The position numbers were made by a program, and so were the translations under genes. Below the pieces are notes generated by a model, which worked only from the letters and a program-made list of their open reading frames with translations, was not told the DNA's origin and did no database searches. From assembly GCA_022766385.1 (NCBI GenBank), contig JALEPJ010000056.1:1-64000 (forward strand): a DNA stretch of 64,000 nt, given 5' to 3'. Source of the DNA: Rikenellaceae bacterium (GTDB lineage: Bacteria > Bacteroidota > Bacteroidia > Bacteroidales > UBA932). Positions 26,258 through 35,768 of this stretch are shown piece by piece. Position 1 is the stretch's first letter. Each line of letters begins with the position of its first letter.

Positions 26258-28501
26258 ATGACACAAGGCATTTTTATCGGAATCATAGTATTTCTCTGCG
26301 TTCTTGCCATTTTCGACCTGGTAGTCGGAGTGAGCAATGATGCAGTCAATTTCATCAATTCGGCAGTAGGTGCAAAAGCAGCACCTTTCCGGACTATAAT
26401 AATTGTGGCGGCAATAGGCGTATTCGCCGGAGCGGCTCTTTCCAACGGAATGATGGATGTAGCCCGTCACGGCATTTTCTCACCGCAGCATTTCAGCTTT
26501 TATGAGGTAATGTGCATATTCCTTGCCGTAATGGTGACGGATGTAATATTGCTCGATATCTTCAATACCTTGGGAATGCCGACATCGACTACTGTGTCAA
26601 TGGTATTCGAACTCCTTGGCGGTGCTTTTGCGCTTTCATTGATAAAGATTGCCCGCGGCAGCGTTTACGGTTTTGGTGAATTACTCAATACGGACAAGGC
26701 CCTCAGCGTGATTATGGCCATTTTTATGTCTGTAGCCGTTGCCTTCATATTCGGAGCCGCTGTAATGTGGATATCGCGTCTGGTTTTCACCTTCATCAAA
26801 CCGTCAAACCTCTCGCTCAAGACTATAGTTTTCGGAGCAATCTGCTCGACATCAATCATTTGGTTTCTTCTTATCAATGGACTGAAGGGTTCATCAATCA
26901 TGACTCCCGAGTTGAAGGCCTTCATAAATGACAATACTGCATCGATACTTGGACTTTGCTTTCTCGCAATGTCTCTTCTTATGTCTTTGCTGGCTGTTTT
27001 AAGGGTTAACATTCTGAAGACTGTAGTGCTGATGGGCACTTTCGCATTGGCAATGGCCTTTGCCGGCAATGACCTGGTAAACTTCGTCGGAGTACCGTTG
27101 ACGGGTCTCGATGCTTTCATTGATTATTCTGCGAATGGCAATGGAAATCCTGACACCTTCCTGATGACTTCATTGCAGGAAAGTGCGCATACTCCGGTCA
27201 TCTTCCTGCTTGCCGCAGGTCTGGTGATGGTGCTCTCGCTCTTCTTTTCGAAGAAAGCCCAGAACGTCGTCAAGACCAGTGTAGACCTTTCGAGACAGGA
27301 TGAAGGTGATGAAATGTTCGGTTCTTCTTCTGTGGCACGGAAAATTGTCAGGGACAGTTCGAAGATTGCTGGCTTCTTTGAAGCTTGCGTTCCCGATTTC
27401 ATCATACGTTTTGTAAACAAGCGCTTCAATTCCAAGGAAGAGGAACTCGAGGATGGAGCTGCTTTCGATATGATTCGCGCCTCGGTGAACCTCGTGCTCG
27501 CAGGACTGTTGGTCGCACTTGGAACAAGGTATAAATTGCCATTGTCCACCACCTATGTCACATTTATGGTGGCGATGGGAGCATCCCTGGCCGACCGCGC
27601 CTGGAGCAGGGAAAGCGCCGTTTTCAGGATCACAGGCGTTCTCTCGGTAATCGGAGGCTGGTTTATCACGGCAGGCGCAGCATTTGCCCTCTGCTTTCTG
27701 ATCACCAACGCAATGTTCTTCGGCCGCTACATCGTGATGGTGCTCTTCATAGTGATTGCCGTTTATACTCTCTATAAGAGTGAAAAGAAATACAAGGACA
27801 AGAAGAAAAAGGAAGAGGACAGCCTTTTCAACCGTATGCTGCATTGCAACAATCCCGAGGAGCTTTGGAATATGCTTTGCGAGCACATCAGGAGAGGCAA
27901 TGCAGAACGTCTCATCTTTGTAGGGAAAGCTCTTCTCAAGAGCACAGACGGCTTTATGAAAGAAGACTATGGTGCATTGAAGAAGGTCAGCGACAGTATT
28001 GAGGAGGAACGCAAGAATCTGAAGAGGCAAAGAAAGAGAGAGGTAGTGTCAATGCGACGCCTTGACAACAGGAAGATAATGCCTTTGAACACCTGGTACT
28101 TCCTTGGAATCAATTCTTGCAAGCAGATGCTCTACTGTCTGAAACGTATCAATGACCCTATTCTGGAACACGTTGGTAATCACTTCTCCCCTATTCCTCA
28201 GGAATTCCACGGTAGTTTCATCACCAACAGAAACAGGGTAATAGAAATATACAGCCGCGCTGCAGCAATGCTTGAGGACGGTGATTTCACCGATGTCGAG
28301 TTACTGAGGCACGATTGCAATGTACTTGAGGAGCAGATTTCAAGCGACAGCAGTACAGCAATTGCCAGCGCGCAGAACAGCGACATCAACCTCGACACCC
28401 TGATGCTGACAGTTCACGTACTTCAGGAATCAGAGCAGCTGGTAGCTTTGTTGAGCCAGATGTTGAGAGGAATGAATCTTTTCGGGGGTATGCACCGGTA
28501 A
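26258..28501 (+). CDS. PiT family inorganic phosphate transporter with C-terminal helical domain
   Basis: 747 residues. Two PiT halves are visible: N-terminal GVSNDAVNFINSAVGAK and TLGMPTSTTVSMVF, later FAGNDLVNFVGVPL and the second YKLPLSTTYVTFMVAMG. PiT carriers import phosphate with protons or sodium. After the last membrane helix and a Lys-rich stretch (about 500-520), residues 520-747 are a soluble helical region with regular acidic and basic helices, like PhoU/DUF47 domains. This long form is usual in Bacteroidota. It follows the 41-aa membrane ORF by 9 bp and is divergent from phoB. Confidence 0.92.
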   Translation: MTQGIFIGIIVFLCVLAIFDLVVGVSNDAVNFINSAVGAKAAPFRTIIIVAAIGVFAGAALSNGMMDVARHGIFSPQHFSFYEVMCIFLAVMVTDVILLDIFNTLGMPTSTTVSMVFELLGGAFALSLIKIARGSVYGFGELLNTDKALSVIMAIFMSVAVAFIFGAAVMWISRLVFTFIKPSNLSLKTIVFGAICSTSIIWFLLINGLKGSSIMTPELKAFINDNTASILGLCFLAMSLLMSLLAVLRVNILKTVVLMGTFALAMAFAGNDLVNFVGVPLTGLDAFIDYSANGNGNPDTFLMTSLQESAHTPVIFLLAAGLVMVLSLFFSKKAQNVVKTSVDLSRQDEGDEMFGSSSVARKIVRDSSKIAGFFEACVPDFIIRFVNKRFNSKEEELEDGAAFDMIRASVNLVLAGLLVALGTRYKLPLSTTYVTFMVAMGASLADRAWSRESAVFRITGVLSVIGGWFITAGAAFALCFLITNAMFFGRYIVMVLFIVIAVYTLYKSEKKYKDKKKKEEDSLFNRMLHCNNPEELWNMLCEHIRRGNAERLIFVGKALLKSTDGFMKEDYGALKKVSDSIEEERKNLKRQRKREVVSMRRLDNRKIMPLNTWYFLGINSCKQMLYCLKRINDPILEHVGNHFSPIPQEFHGSFITNRNRVIEIYSRAAAMLEDGDFTDVELLRHDCNVLEEQISSDSSTAIASAQNSDINLDTLMLTVHVLQESEQLVALLSQMLRGMNLFGGMHR

Positions 28502-28548
28502 ACAATTCCGCTCAGTTCAGTCTATTGACTTATATGGAATATTGTTCT

Positions 28549-30240
28549 CTAACGACGGTTTGTCATCACTCTGGCAGTTTTGCCGACGTTTATGAGATGG
28601 TCAGCAATACGCTCAGCATTTGTTGAGAATGAGAGGTACTGGGCGCCGACTGTTGGAGTGCATATGCCCTGTGAAAGTCTCTCGATATGCATATCCTCCA
28701 TATTCTTTGTAACAATATCGACCTGTTCCTCAAGCTCGTTTGCAATATCAAGCTCTTCCATGCTGTTCTTGTCATATGCGAGCATAACGTGGGTGTAAAG
28801 TTTCTGGATAAGGTCTTCCAGCTCATCTATTTCAGCCAATGCATACTTTGAGAATGAGCTTGATGACTCTTTCAGAATCTCCGCATATTCAATAATATTC
28901 TCTGCATAATCACCAATACGTTCCAAATCTCTTACTGTGCGATAAGTAGTAGAGAGATAGACGTGGTCGGCCTCGCTAAGCTGCTGTTTTTCAGACAGTT
29001 TGACAACAAAGTCGATAATTGCTCCATTAAGGAAATTCAATTCCTTCTCCTTATAATTGAAGGTTTCGAGCTCGCTGAGGTCAAGAGTCTTTATCATATG
29101 AACGGCACGTGAGAAGTTCTCAAATGCAATCTTTGACATATTGATGATCTCTTCCTTGGTCTGCTTTACAGCCACAGGAGGAGTCCTGAGCATATGCTCG
29201 TCAATGAAATAAAGTTTCGGAGCATTAGGGTCCTCATTTTCAGCCTTTTCCGGAATAATCTTGCATACAAGGTTTACAAGAAGACCGGTCATAGGAAGGA
29301 CTATGATAACAGTAATCAGGTTAAAAATGGTATGGAACATAGCCAGCTGGGTCTGAGGTGCATCAGGGAACATCCTGTTAAAGATGGTTCCGAAGTTGAA
29401 GTCTCCACCCGAGAATACATTCATCACCAATGCAGCGATAAGGAAAATAACAACACCTGAGCAGTTGAAAATCAAGTGTATGATTGAAGTTCTCTTAGCA
29501 TTCGTTCCAGAAGTTAGGCCGGCGATAAGGGCTACAACGCAGGAACCGATATTGGAACCCATAGTAAGGTAGATACCCTGATCAAGAGTAATGAGGTTGC
29601 TGACTACCATCGCGAGGGCAATGGAGGTCATCACTGAAGAACTCTGGACTATGGCGGTAAGCAAGGTTCCGATAAGGACAAGAAGCAGAGGGTTGCTGAT
29701 ACCGGCAAGGAAAACCTTCACACCTTCAAGTGCGGCGAAATCCGACATTGAACTGGACATCAGGACGAGACCGACGAAAAGCATACCGAAACCGGTAAGG
29801 ATGCCGCCTACCTTTTTCCAAAATTCTTTGTTGGTAAACAGAGCGAGAAAGGCTCCGAGTCCCGCAAAAGCGGAGAAAATTACTGATGTGGATATGGAAT
29901 TGCCCCCGAACATACCGAGAGCGACTATCTGTGCAGTGATGGTCGTACCAATATTGGCACCGTAAATCATTGTCGCAGCCTGGGTCAGAGAGATGATTCC
30001 GGCGTTTACAAAACCGATTACCATAACCGTGGTTGCTCCCGAACTTTGAATGGCAGCAGTTCCAAGGGTACCGATTCCCACACCCAGCAACTTGCTGCCG
30101 GAAGCCTTTGCGAATAGATTTTTCAATTTGTCTGAGCTGAGAGACTCAAGGTTAGAGCTCATCATGCTGCAAGCTACAAGGAATACTCCTATGCCGGCTA
30201 ATAGTGTCAATATGGCCGAAACAATCGCTACAGTAGTCAT
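28549..30240 (-). CDS. Na+/Pi cotransporter family protein with PhoU-like domain
   Basis: 563 residues of the NptA/YjbB type. The twin QSS signatures are present: AAIQSSGATTVMVIGF with YGANIGTTITAQ, and AIVQSSSVMTSIALAM with MGSNIGSC. From about residue 345 a PhoU-like all-helical domain follows (SKIAFENFSRAVHMIK ... DLERIGDYAENII ... NAERIADHLINVGK). NptA proteins exchange sodium and phosphate; bacterial YjbB exports phosphate. It starts 5 bp after the stop of a sensor-kinase gene, so the two form an operon. It is convergent with the PiT gene, giving this locus two unrelated phosphate carriers. Confidence 0.92.
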   Translation of the reverse strand: MTTVAIVSAILTLLAGIGVFLVACSMMSSNLESLSSDKLKNLFAKASGSKLLGVGIGTLGTAAIQSSGATTVMVIGFVNAGIISLTQAATMIYGANIGTTITAQIVALGMFGGNSISTSVIFSAFAGLGAFLALFTNKEFWKKVGGILTGFGMLFVGLVLMSSSMSDFAALEGVKVFLAGISNPLLLVLIGTLLTAIVQSSSVMTSIALAMVVSNLITLDQGIYLTMGSNIGSCVVALIAGLTSGTNAKRTSIIHLIFNCSGVVIFLIAALVMNVFSGGDFNFGTIFNRMFPDAPQTQLAMFHTIFNLITVIIVLPMTGLLVNLVCKIIPEKAENEDPNAPKLYFIDEHMLRTPPVAVKQTKEEIINMSKIAFENFSRAVHMIKTLDLSELETFNYKEKELNFLNGAIIDFVVKLSEKQQLSEADHVYLSTTYRTVRDLERIGDYAENIIEYAEILKESSSSFSKYALAEIDELEDLIQKLYTHVMLAYDKNSMEELDIANELEEQVDIVTKNMEDMHIERLSQGICTPTVGAQYLSFSTNAERIADHLINVGKTARVMTNRR

Positions 30241-30245
30241 ATTAT

Positions 30246-32552
30246 TTATTTGTTATCAAGTATCAGAAGGAATCTTGCGCCTTCTTTATAAGTTGTATCC
30301 AATTTGGTTTCTCCACCAAGAAGTTCAGCTATCTGTCTGCATATGAACAGTCCCAGTCCCTTGCCATCGTAATTCTCGTCGGTTTCCAGTTTGACAAACC
30401 TTTCGAAAATCTTTTCCGCATTGGCCGGATCTACTCCGTGTCCGGTATCCGTAACTGCAAACACTATCTTTCCCGGTATTTCATCAAGGGAAATACTAAG
30501 TTTCACGAAGCCTTTCCTTGTATGCTTACATGCATTTGTAAGATAGTTAATAAGTATCTGTTGTATTCTCTGGGAATCTGAAACAAAATGGAAGTCTTCT
30601 CCTACACCGCTCTCGAAAAGGAGAACTACACCCTTGGGCACTCGATGCTCAACACTTTTCAGCGCGTGCTGGGCAATGGAATTGCAATAGCAGTCTGACA
30701 ATTTGATGCTGTATCTGCCTTCCTCGATGGCAGAAATGTTCAAGAGGTCGCTGATGACCATCGTGAGCATTTCTGTATTGTTTAGTATATAATCCTGATA
30801 TTCAGCCTTTTCCTTCTCATTGCAGAAATCACCCGGTAAAGTCAGAAGCTGGGAAAAGCCACATATTGCGTTCAAAGGTGTTCTGACTTCATGGCTGATG
30901 TTGTGGATAAAGGCTGTTTTTGCCTTGTCCGCTTTCTCTGCCTTCAGTTTTGCCTCTTCCAATCTTTTATTCGCATTTATCATCTCGGTAACATCCTCCA
31001 TCACAATACCTATCATCTTTCCAGGAAGCATTACGGTAGTGAAGGTCAGATACCTGTCGAAGCGCTTGCTATAAAGGTCAAAACTGAAAGATTTCTGACC
31101 TCGGTGTACGGCATTGTTCACATTGGTCAGGAAATCATTGAGCATCTCAGGATACCTGAGCTTTGGAGATTCTGAAAGAACATCACCCAATTCAGGAACC
31201 TCATCCTTGAGATGTTTGTTGGCAAAGATGGTCTTCAAATCCACGAAGTCACCATTCTCCCCCTTGGTCAGTCTGGCAAGTGAATAGCCCATAGGAAGGT
31301 CGTTGATGGATCTTTTGAAGAGCTGCAGTTCCCAGGATGACCTAAGTATATATGCAAGGAAGAAGAAAAGAATGGCAATGATTATAGTCAGAAAAGTATA
31401 CTTGATTACTTTATACTTGTAATAGAATAATTTCTGGCTGCCAGTAAATTCAACATCCACAGGGCAAAGTGAAGGATCGATGCCCAATTCTGTAAGTTTA
31501 TCAAGGTTGAGTCTGGTCAATGCCAATGCATCTGCATAATCCGGAATATTTCTTGGCTGCTCACCCTTGAATATTCTGTCCAACGCATCGTCTATATCCA
31601 AATAAAGAACGTCTTCATCATCAAATACTCCTCCGAGTATCTCAGAAGAAGCATCCATCCAACCATTGTCACGTATCGTAAAAAGAGGAAATCTGAGTAA
31701 TGAAAGGGAAGAAAGGGTGCTGCTGACTCTCAAAGAACTCTGTTGGTCAATATCACTGTCAGGCCAGGACGAGAATATGGCCGCACTGGTTTTCGGATCA
31801 GCCGAGTTCAGTCTGGCAATCAGTTCTCCTATGGTACTGGAATGTGAGTTCAGCGTTTCCATCACCACATCAGGATACAAAGCATTTATGCACTCCCTCA
31901 AATCCACCTCTTTGAAATTGCTGAACTGGTCTCCTGCGGTGATAAAGAAGACTTTATTGACCTGTGGGATAAGAGCCTTGATAAGTCCCATCAGTTCATT
32001 CATATAGATGGGGCAGATGCGGCTGACGACATTGAACTTCTTCTTCAGTTCACTTACACTTACTTCTTCAAGTCCGTCGTTAACGGAACCATCCTCAAGC
32101 TTTGTTAGATTATCGATTGAATAGGCGGAATCCTGTCCACCTATAAGGAACATAGGAATATCCTCAAACCAAGAATCGATATACTCGACAAGACAGAAGG
32201 TTGGACTGCCTATGAGTGCGAGAGATGCCGGATTAAGAAAGTCAAGGCTTGACTTCAGACATGTGAGCAAACTGTCAGCGGCATGTGGATCAGTAGCATA
32301 GCCTATAGGGCAATGGACTATTTCCATGCTTCTTCCCTGCTTATTTACTCTGTCCGTGATATATTCTACGATACGGCGGCTCCAGAGATAATCTTTTGAA
32401 TAGTTGGTCACAACAACAATATCGGTCTTCTTCACATTGTTGAAAAGACCACTTTCTGAAGAGTTCCGTTTGATCATCTCAGAAGCCCGTCCTGTCGCAC
32501 ACAGAGAAACAAGCAAAAGAAGGGCTGTCAATATGTTCCGAATCAGTTTCAT
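30246..32552 (-). CDS. Sensor histidine kinase with periplasmic binding-protein-like domain and PAS
   Basis: 768 residues. Signal peptide or first helix (about 1-22), then a 350-residue periplasmic domain with alpha/beta alternation (TDIVVVTNYSKDYLWSRRI ... LALIGSPTFCLVEYI ... PMFLIGG), similar in pattern to ABC_sub_bind proteins. A helix at about 383-403 leads to a PAS-like region (about 415-525), a coiled linker, HisKA with FIHNISHEVRTPLNA (His near 554) and a HATPase ending at 768 (DTGHGVDP, GKGLGLFICRQ). There is no receiver domain and no response regulator gene beside it. It is cotranscribed with the Na/Pi cotransporter 5 bp downstream, which suggests that it senses something tied to phosphate or sodium, but ligand and partner are unknown. 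Confidence 0.88.
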   Translation of the reverse strand: MKLIRNILTALLLLVSLCATGRASEMIKRNSSESGLFNNVKKTDIVVVTNYSKDYLWSRRIVEYITDRVNKQGRSMEIVHCPIGYATDPHAADSLLTCLKSSLDFLNPASLALIGSPTFCLVEYIDSWFEDIPMFLIGGQDSAYSIDNLTKLEDGSVNDGLEEVSVSELKKKFNVVSRICPIYMNELMGLIKALIPQVNKVFFITAGDQFSNFKEVDLRECINALYPDVVMETLNSHSSTIGELIARLNSADPKTSAAIFSSWPDSDIDQQSSLRVSSTLSSLSLLRFPLFTIRDNGWMDASSEILGGVFDDEDVLYLDIDDALDRIFKGEQPRNIPDYADALALTRLNLDKLTELGIDPSLCPVDVEFTGSQKLFYYKYKVIKYTFLTIIIAILFFFLAYILRSSWELQLFKRSINDLPMGYSLARLTKGENGDFVDLKTIFANKHLKDEVPELGDVLSESPKLRYPEMLNDFLTNVNNAVHRGQKSFSFDLYSKRFDRYLTFTTVMLPGKMIGIVMEDVTEMINANKRLEEAKLKAEKADKAKTAFIHNISHEVRTPLNAICGFSQLLTLPGDFCNEKEKAEYQDYILNNTEMLTMVISDLLNISAIEEGRYSIKLSDCYCNSIAQHALKSVEHRVPKGVVLLFESGVGEDFHFVSDSQRIQQILINYLTNACKHTRKGFVKLSISLDEIPGKIVFAVTDTGHGVDPANAEKIFERFVKLETDENYDGKGLGLFICRQIAELLGGETKLDTTYKEGARFLLILDNK

Positions 32553-32574
32553 CCACTGAATAATACAATCCCCG

Positions 32575-32582
32575 CAAATATA
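32575..32582 (-). promoter_or_regulatory. Bacteroidota -7 element for the kinase-cotransporter operon
   Basis: TATATTTG on the minus strand, an exact match, 23 bp before the ATG at 32552. A 17-bp dyad lies just upstream, where the -33 box would be. Confidence 0.6.
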
Positions 32583-32602
32583 AAAAAAATGAGGCTTACA
32601 TA

Positions 32603-32619
32603 AAAGTCAAATTGACTTT
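32603..32619. promoter_or_regulatory. Perfect 8-bp inverted repeat, operator candidate
   Basis: AAAGTCAA and TTGACTTT flank a single A, giving a near-perfect palindrome that covers the expected -33 region of the kinase operon promoter. It could bind a dimeric regulator. It might also act as a weak structure after asnB, but it has no T-tract. Confidence 0.4.
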
Positions 32620-32663
32620 ATGCAAAACCTCTTTCAATTATTTCTGATTATCCCTGCAGCCTA

Positions 32664-34367
32664 TCAATAAGCCTTCTCGTGAACACCCTTAACGGCACGT
32701 CCGCTCGGATCATTCAGATTCTTCCACGCAGCGTCCCATTCAAGGGCGATTGCAGTCGAACACGCGACACTGGCTTCGTGTGGAACACTCTTGGCTGCAC
32801 TTTCGCTCGGGAAAAGTTCCTCGAAGATACTGCGGTAATAATATTCCTCCTTGTTCATTGGAGGGTTGATAGGGAAACGCTCCGCAGCTGCCGCCATCTG
32901 CTCATCTGAAACTGCTTCGGAAGTCATCTGCTTGAGGGAGTCAATCCACGAATAACCGACTCCGTCTGAGAATTGTTCTTTCTGCCTCCAAGCCACGCTC
33001 TGCGGCAATACATTCTCGAAGGCCTCCCTGACTATCTTCTTTTCAATGACCTTGCCCGGGCACATCTTCGCCTCTGGATTCAGATTCATTGCCACATCCA
33101 GGAACTCCTTATCCAGGAAAGGCACTCTGCCTTCAACACCCCAAGCGGAAAGTGACTTGTTTGCCCTGAGGCAATCATAAAGATGCAATTTTGAAAGCTT
33201 ACGGACTGTCTCCTTATGGAACTCCTCTGCAGAAGGTGCTTTATGGAAGTATAGATAGCCTCCGAAGACTTCATCTGCGCCCTCCCCAGAGAGTACCATC
33301 TTGATACCCATAGATTTAATGACTCTGGCCAGCAGATACATAGGAGTAGATGCCCGTACTGTCGTAACATCATATGTCTCAATATGATAGATGACATCCC
33401 TAAGGGCATCCAGACCTTCCTGGACAGTGTAGTTAACCTCGTGATGGACAGTTCCGATGAAATCAGCCACTTCCCTTGCCTTCACAAGATCAGGAGCTCC
33501 CTTGAGTCCAACAGCGAAAGAATGAAGCTGAGGCCACCAAGCATCCTTCTGCATATTGTCTTCAATGCGCTTTTTTGAGAACTTCATCGCAATGGCGCTG
33601 GTAACCGAGCTGTCAAGTCCACCTGAAAGGAGGACACCATAAGGGACGTCACTCATCAGCTGACGCTTGACAGCCTCCTCGAGAGCGATTTTTATTTCGA
33701 CCGGGTCAGCACCATTGTCCTTAACATTCTGATAATCAACCCACGAGCGATGATACCACCTCTTCATTTCACCGAAGCGGCTATAATAATAATGACCTGG
33801 AAGGAAAGGTTCATATTCATCACAGAAGCCTTCCAAGCCCTTCAATTCACTGGCAATATAAATTCTTCCCAATGCATCGTGACCGATGTAAAGTGGAATG
33901 ACACCTATAGGATCCCTGCCTATAAGGAAAGTATCCTGCTCCTCATCGTATAGGCCGAAGGCAAAGATACCGCTAAGCTTTTCGAAGAGCTCTGTAATGA
34001 GACTCTCTGTTTTCTCAAGAGGAGCGTTCTTCAATTCCTCCGAGATTTTTTGATACAGAGCCAATATGCTTTCACAATCGGAACCTGTTTTGAATTCGTA
34101 ATCAGAAGTGCGGCGAATCTCCTTATGATTGTAAATCTCTCCGTTAACGCAGAGTATTTGCTTGCCGTCCTGAGAGATGAGAGGTTGGCCACCCGAAAGC
34201 GGATCCACGATTGAAAGACGCTCGTGCGCCAGTACTGCAGACCGGCCTGTATATATGCCGCTCCAATCCGGACCGCGATGACGAAGTTTCCTGGACATTT
34301 CCAGGCACTTGGTTCGTATTGCCGGAGTTACCTCCTCAATGTTAAAAATTCCTGCTATTCCACACAT
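32664..34367 (-). CDS. asnB: Asparagine synthase, glutamine-hydrolysing
   Basis: 567 residues. Residue Cys2 (MCGIAGIFN) is the N-terminal glutaminase nucleophile. The synthetase half has the PP-loop LLSGGLDSSV and LSGEGADEVFGGYLY. The enzyme amidates aspartate with glutamine nitrogen and ATP. Length is close to E. coli AsnB (554). It is the last gene of the dapF to asnB operon, 3 bp after gltD, and takes the glutamine made by the type III synthetase encoded upstream in the same unit. Confidence 0.95.
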   Translation of the reverse strand: MCGIAGIFNIEEVTPAIRTKCLEMSRKLRHRGPDWSGIYTGRSAVLAHERLSIVDPLSGGQPLISQDGKQILCVNGEIYNHKEIRRTSDYEFKTGSDCESILALYQKISEELKNAPLEKTESLITELFEKLSGIFAFGLYDEEQDTFLIGRDPIGVIPLYIGHDALGRIYIASELKGLEGFCDEYEPFLPGHYYYSRFGEMKRWYHRSWVDYQNVKDNGADPVEIKIALEEAVKRQLMSDVPYGVLLSGGLDSSVTSAIAMKFSKKRIEDNMQKDAWWPQLHSFAVGLKGAPDLVKAREVADFIGTVHHEVNYTVQEGLDALRDVIYHIETYDVTTVRASTPMYLLARVIKSMGIKMVLSGEGADEVFGGYLYFHKAPSAEEFHKETVRKLSKLHLYDCLRANKSLSAWGVEGRVPFLDKEFLDVAMNLNPEAKMCPGKVIEKKIVREAFENVLPQSVAWRQKEQFSDGVGYSWIDSLKQMTSEAVSDEQMAAAAERFPINPPMNKEEYYYRSIFEELFPSESAAKSVPHEASVACSTAIALEWDAAWKNLNDPSGRAVKGVHEKAY

Positions 34368-34370
34368 AAT

Positions 34371-35747
34371 CTATTTATTTTCAAAGTATAAGTTTATCTC
34401 TTCTGCTGTTTTTCTGCCTCCAGCAATGGCACGGACTACTAGACTTGCACCTGAAGCAGCATCACCTGTAACGAAGACATTGTCCGGAAATACCGGATGC
34501 TGAGGTTTCAGGAAACCCATTGCCAAAAATACTATTTCAGCCTTTATAATTTCAATTGGTCCGGCTTCAACCATAAGCGGCCTGCCGCCTTCAGGATTCG
34601 GTTTCCATTCAATAGGCTGAACCTTGACGCCAGTCAGTTTTCCGTCTTCTCCTATGAATTCAAGGGTATTGATATTCCAACGTCTCGTACAACCTTCCTC
34701 GTGACTGCTGGTTGTCTTCAGCACAATCGGCCAGTTTGGCCAAGGTGTAGCCGGATTTGAACCAACAGGAGGTTTTGGCATTATCTCAATCTGGGTAACG
34801 CTGCGTGCTCCCTGTCTATGGGATGTTCCAATACAATCGGAGCCGGTATCACCTCCACCGATGACAAGAACATCCTTATCTTTAGCCGTAACCCTCTCAT
34901 CCTGACCGAATTCCATTCCTGCCAGGACACGATTCTGCTGACTAAGGAGCTCAAGAGCCAGATGCACGCCCTTCAGTTTCCTTCCAGGTATATCAAGGTC
35001 TCTGGCAGTAGGAGTGCCGGTACTCAATACATAGGCATCAAATCCAGACAGAGGCTCCATAGCGCCGGAAAAGTCCATAGCCGCCAGCTTCTCCTCATCG
35101 CATACGATATTGTACACAAAATGAATTCCCTCCTTCATCATCACGGCAATACGTCTATCGATAATCTCCTTATTCAGCTTGAAGTTCGGAATACCGTAAC
35201 GCAGCAAGCCTCCGGCAGCCTCGTTCTTATCGAAGACCGTCACCTCATAACCCATCTGATTCAGCTGATTGGCTGCGGCAAGACCCGATGGACCGCCACC
35301 GATGACCGCCACCTTCCTGCCATTTCTTTCAGGTATGTCAATAGTGACATAGCCCTCATTGTATGCACGTTCTGCTATTGCCGCCTCATTCTCACGATTA
35401 GTGACCGGCTCGTTCATTGTAAGGTTAAGAACGCAGGACTTTTCACAGAGTGCAGGGCAAACACGTCCTGTAAACTCAGGAAAATCATTGGTCTTTTTCA
35501 GCAATTTGTAAGCTTGTTCCCAATCCCCACGATACAGGGCATCGTTCCACTCAGGATTCTTGTTACCCAGAGGACAGGCCCAATGGCAAAAAGGCACTCC
35601 GCAATCCATACAACGGCTTGCCTGCTCCTGTCTGTCCTTGGTATTCAAAGTCTGTTCAACCTCTCCGAAGTCATGGATACGGTCGTGAACCGGACGGTAT
35701 CCCGCCTCTTTTCTGGCTATGTTCAAAAATGCTTTGGGATTTCCCAT
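34371..35747 (-). CDS. gltD: Glutamate synthase, small subunit
   Basis: 458 residues. N-terminal cysteine clusters for [4Fe-4S] binding, CMDCGVPFCHWACP and CPALCEKSCV, are followed by an FAD motif GGGPSGLAAA and an NAD(P)H motif GGGDTGSD. The subunit feeds NADPH electrons to the large subunit, which makes two glutamates from glutamine and 2-oxoglutarate. It lies between gltB (21 bp upstream) and asnB (3 bp downstream). Confidence 0.96.
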   Translation of the reverse strand: MGNPKAFLNIARKEAGYRPVHDRIHDFGEVEQTLNTKDRQEQASRCMDCGVPFCHWACPLGNKNPEWNDALYRGDWEQAYKLLKKTNDFPEFTGRVCPALCEKSCVLNLTMNEPVTNRENEAAIAERAYNEGYVTIDIPERNGRKVAVIGGGPSGLAAANQLNQMGYEVTVFDKNEAAGGLLRYGIPNFKLNKEIIDRRIAVMMKEGIHFVYNIVCDEEKLAAMDFSGAMEPLSGFDAYVLSTGTPTARDLDIPGRKLKGVHLALELLSQQNRVLAGMEFGQDERVTAKDKDVLVIGGGDTGSDCIGTSHRQGARSVTQIEIMPKPPVGSNPATPWPNWPIVLKTTSSHEEGCTRRWNINTLEFIGEDGKLTGVKVQPIEWKPNPEGGRPLMVEAGPIEIIKAEIVFLAMGFLKPQHPVFPDNVFVTGDAASGASLVVRAIAGGRKTAEEINLYFENK

Positions 35748-35768
35748 AATTATATGACTTCAAATAGG

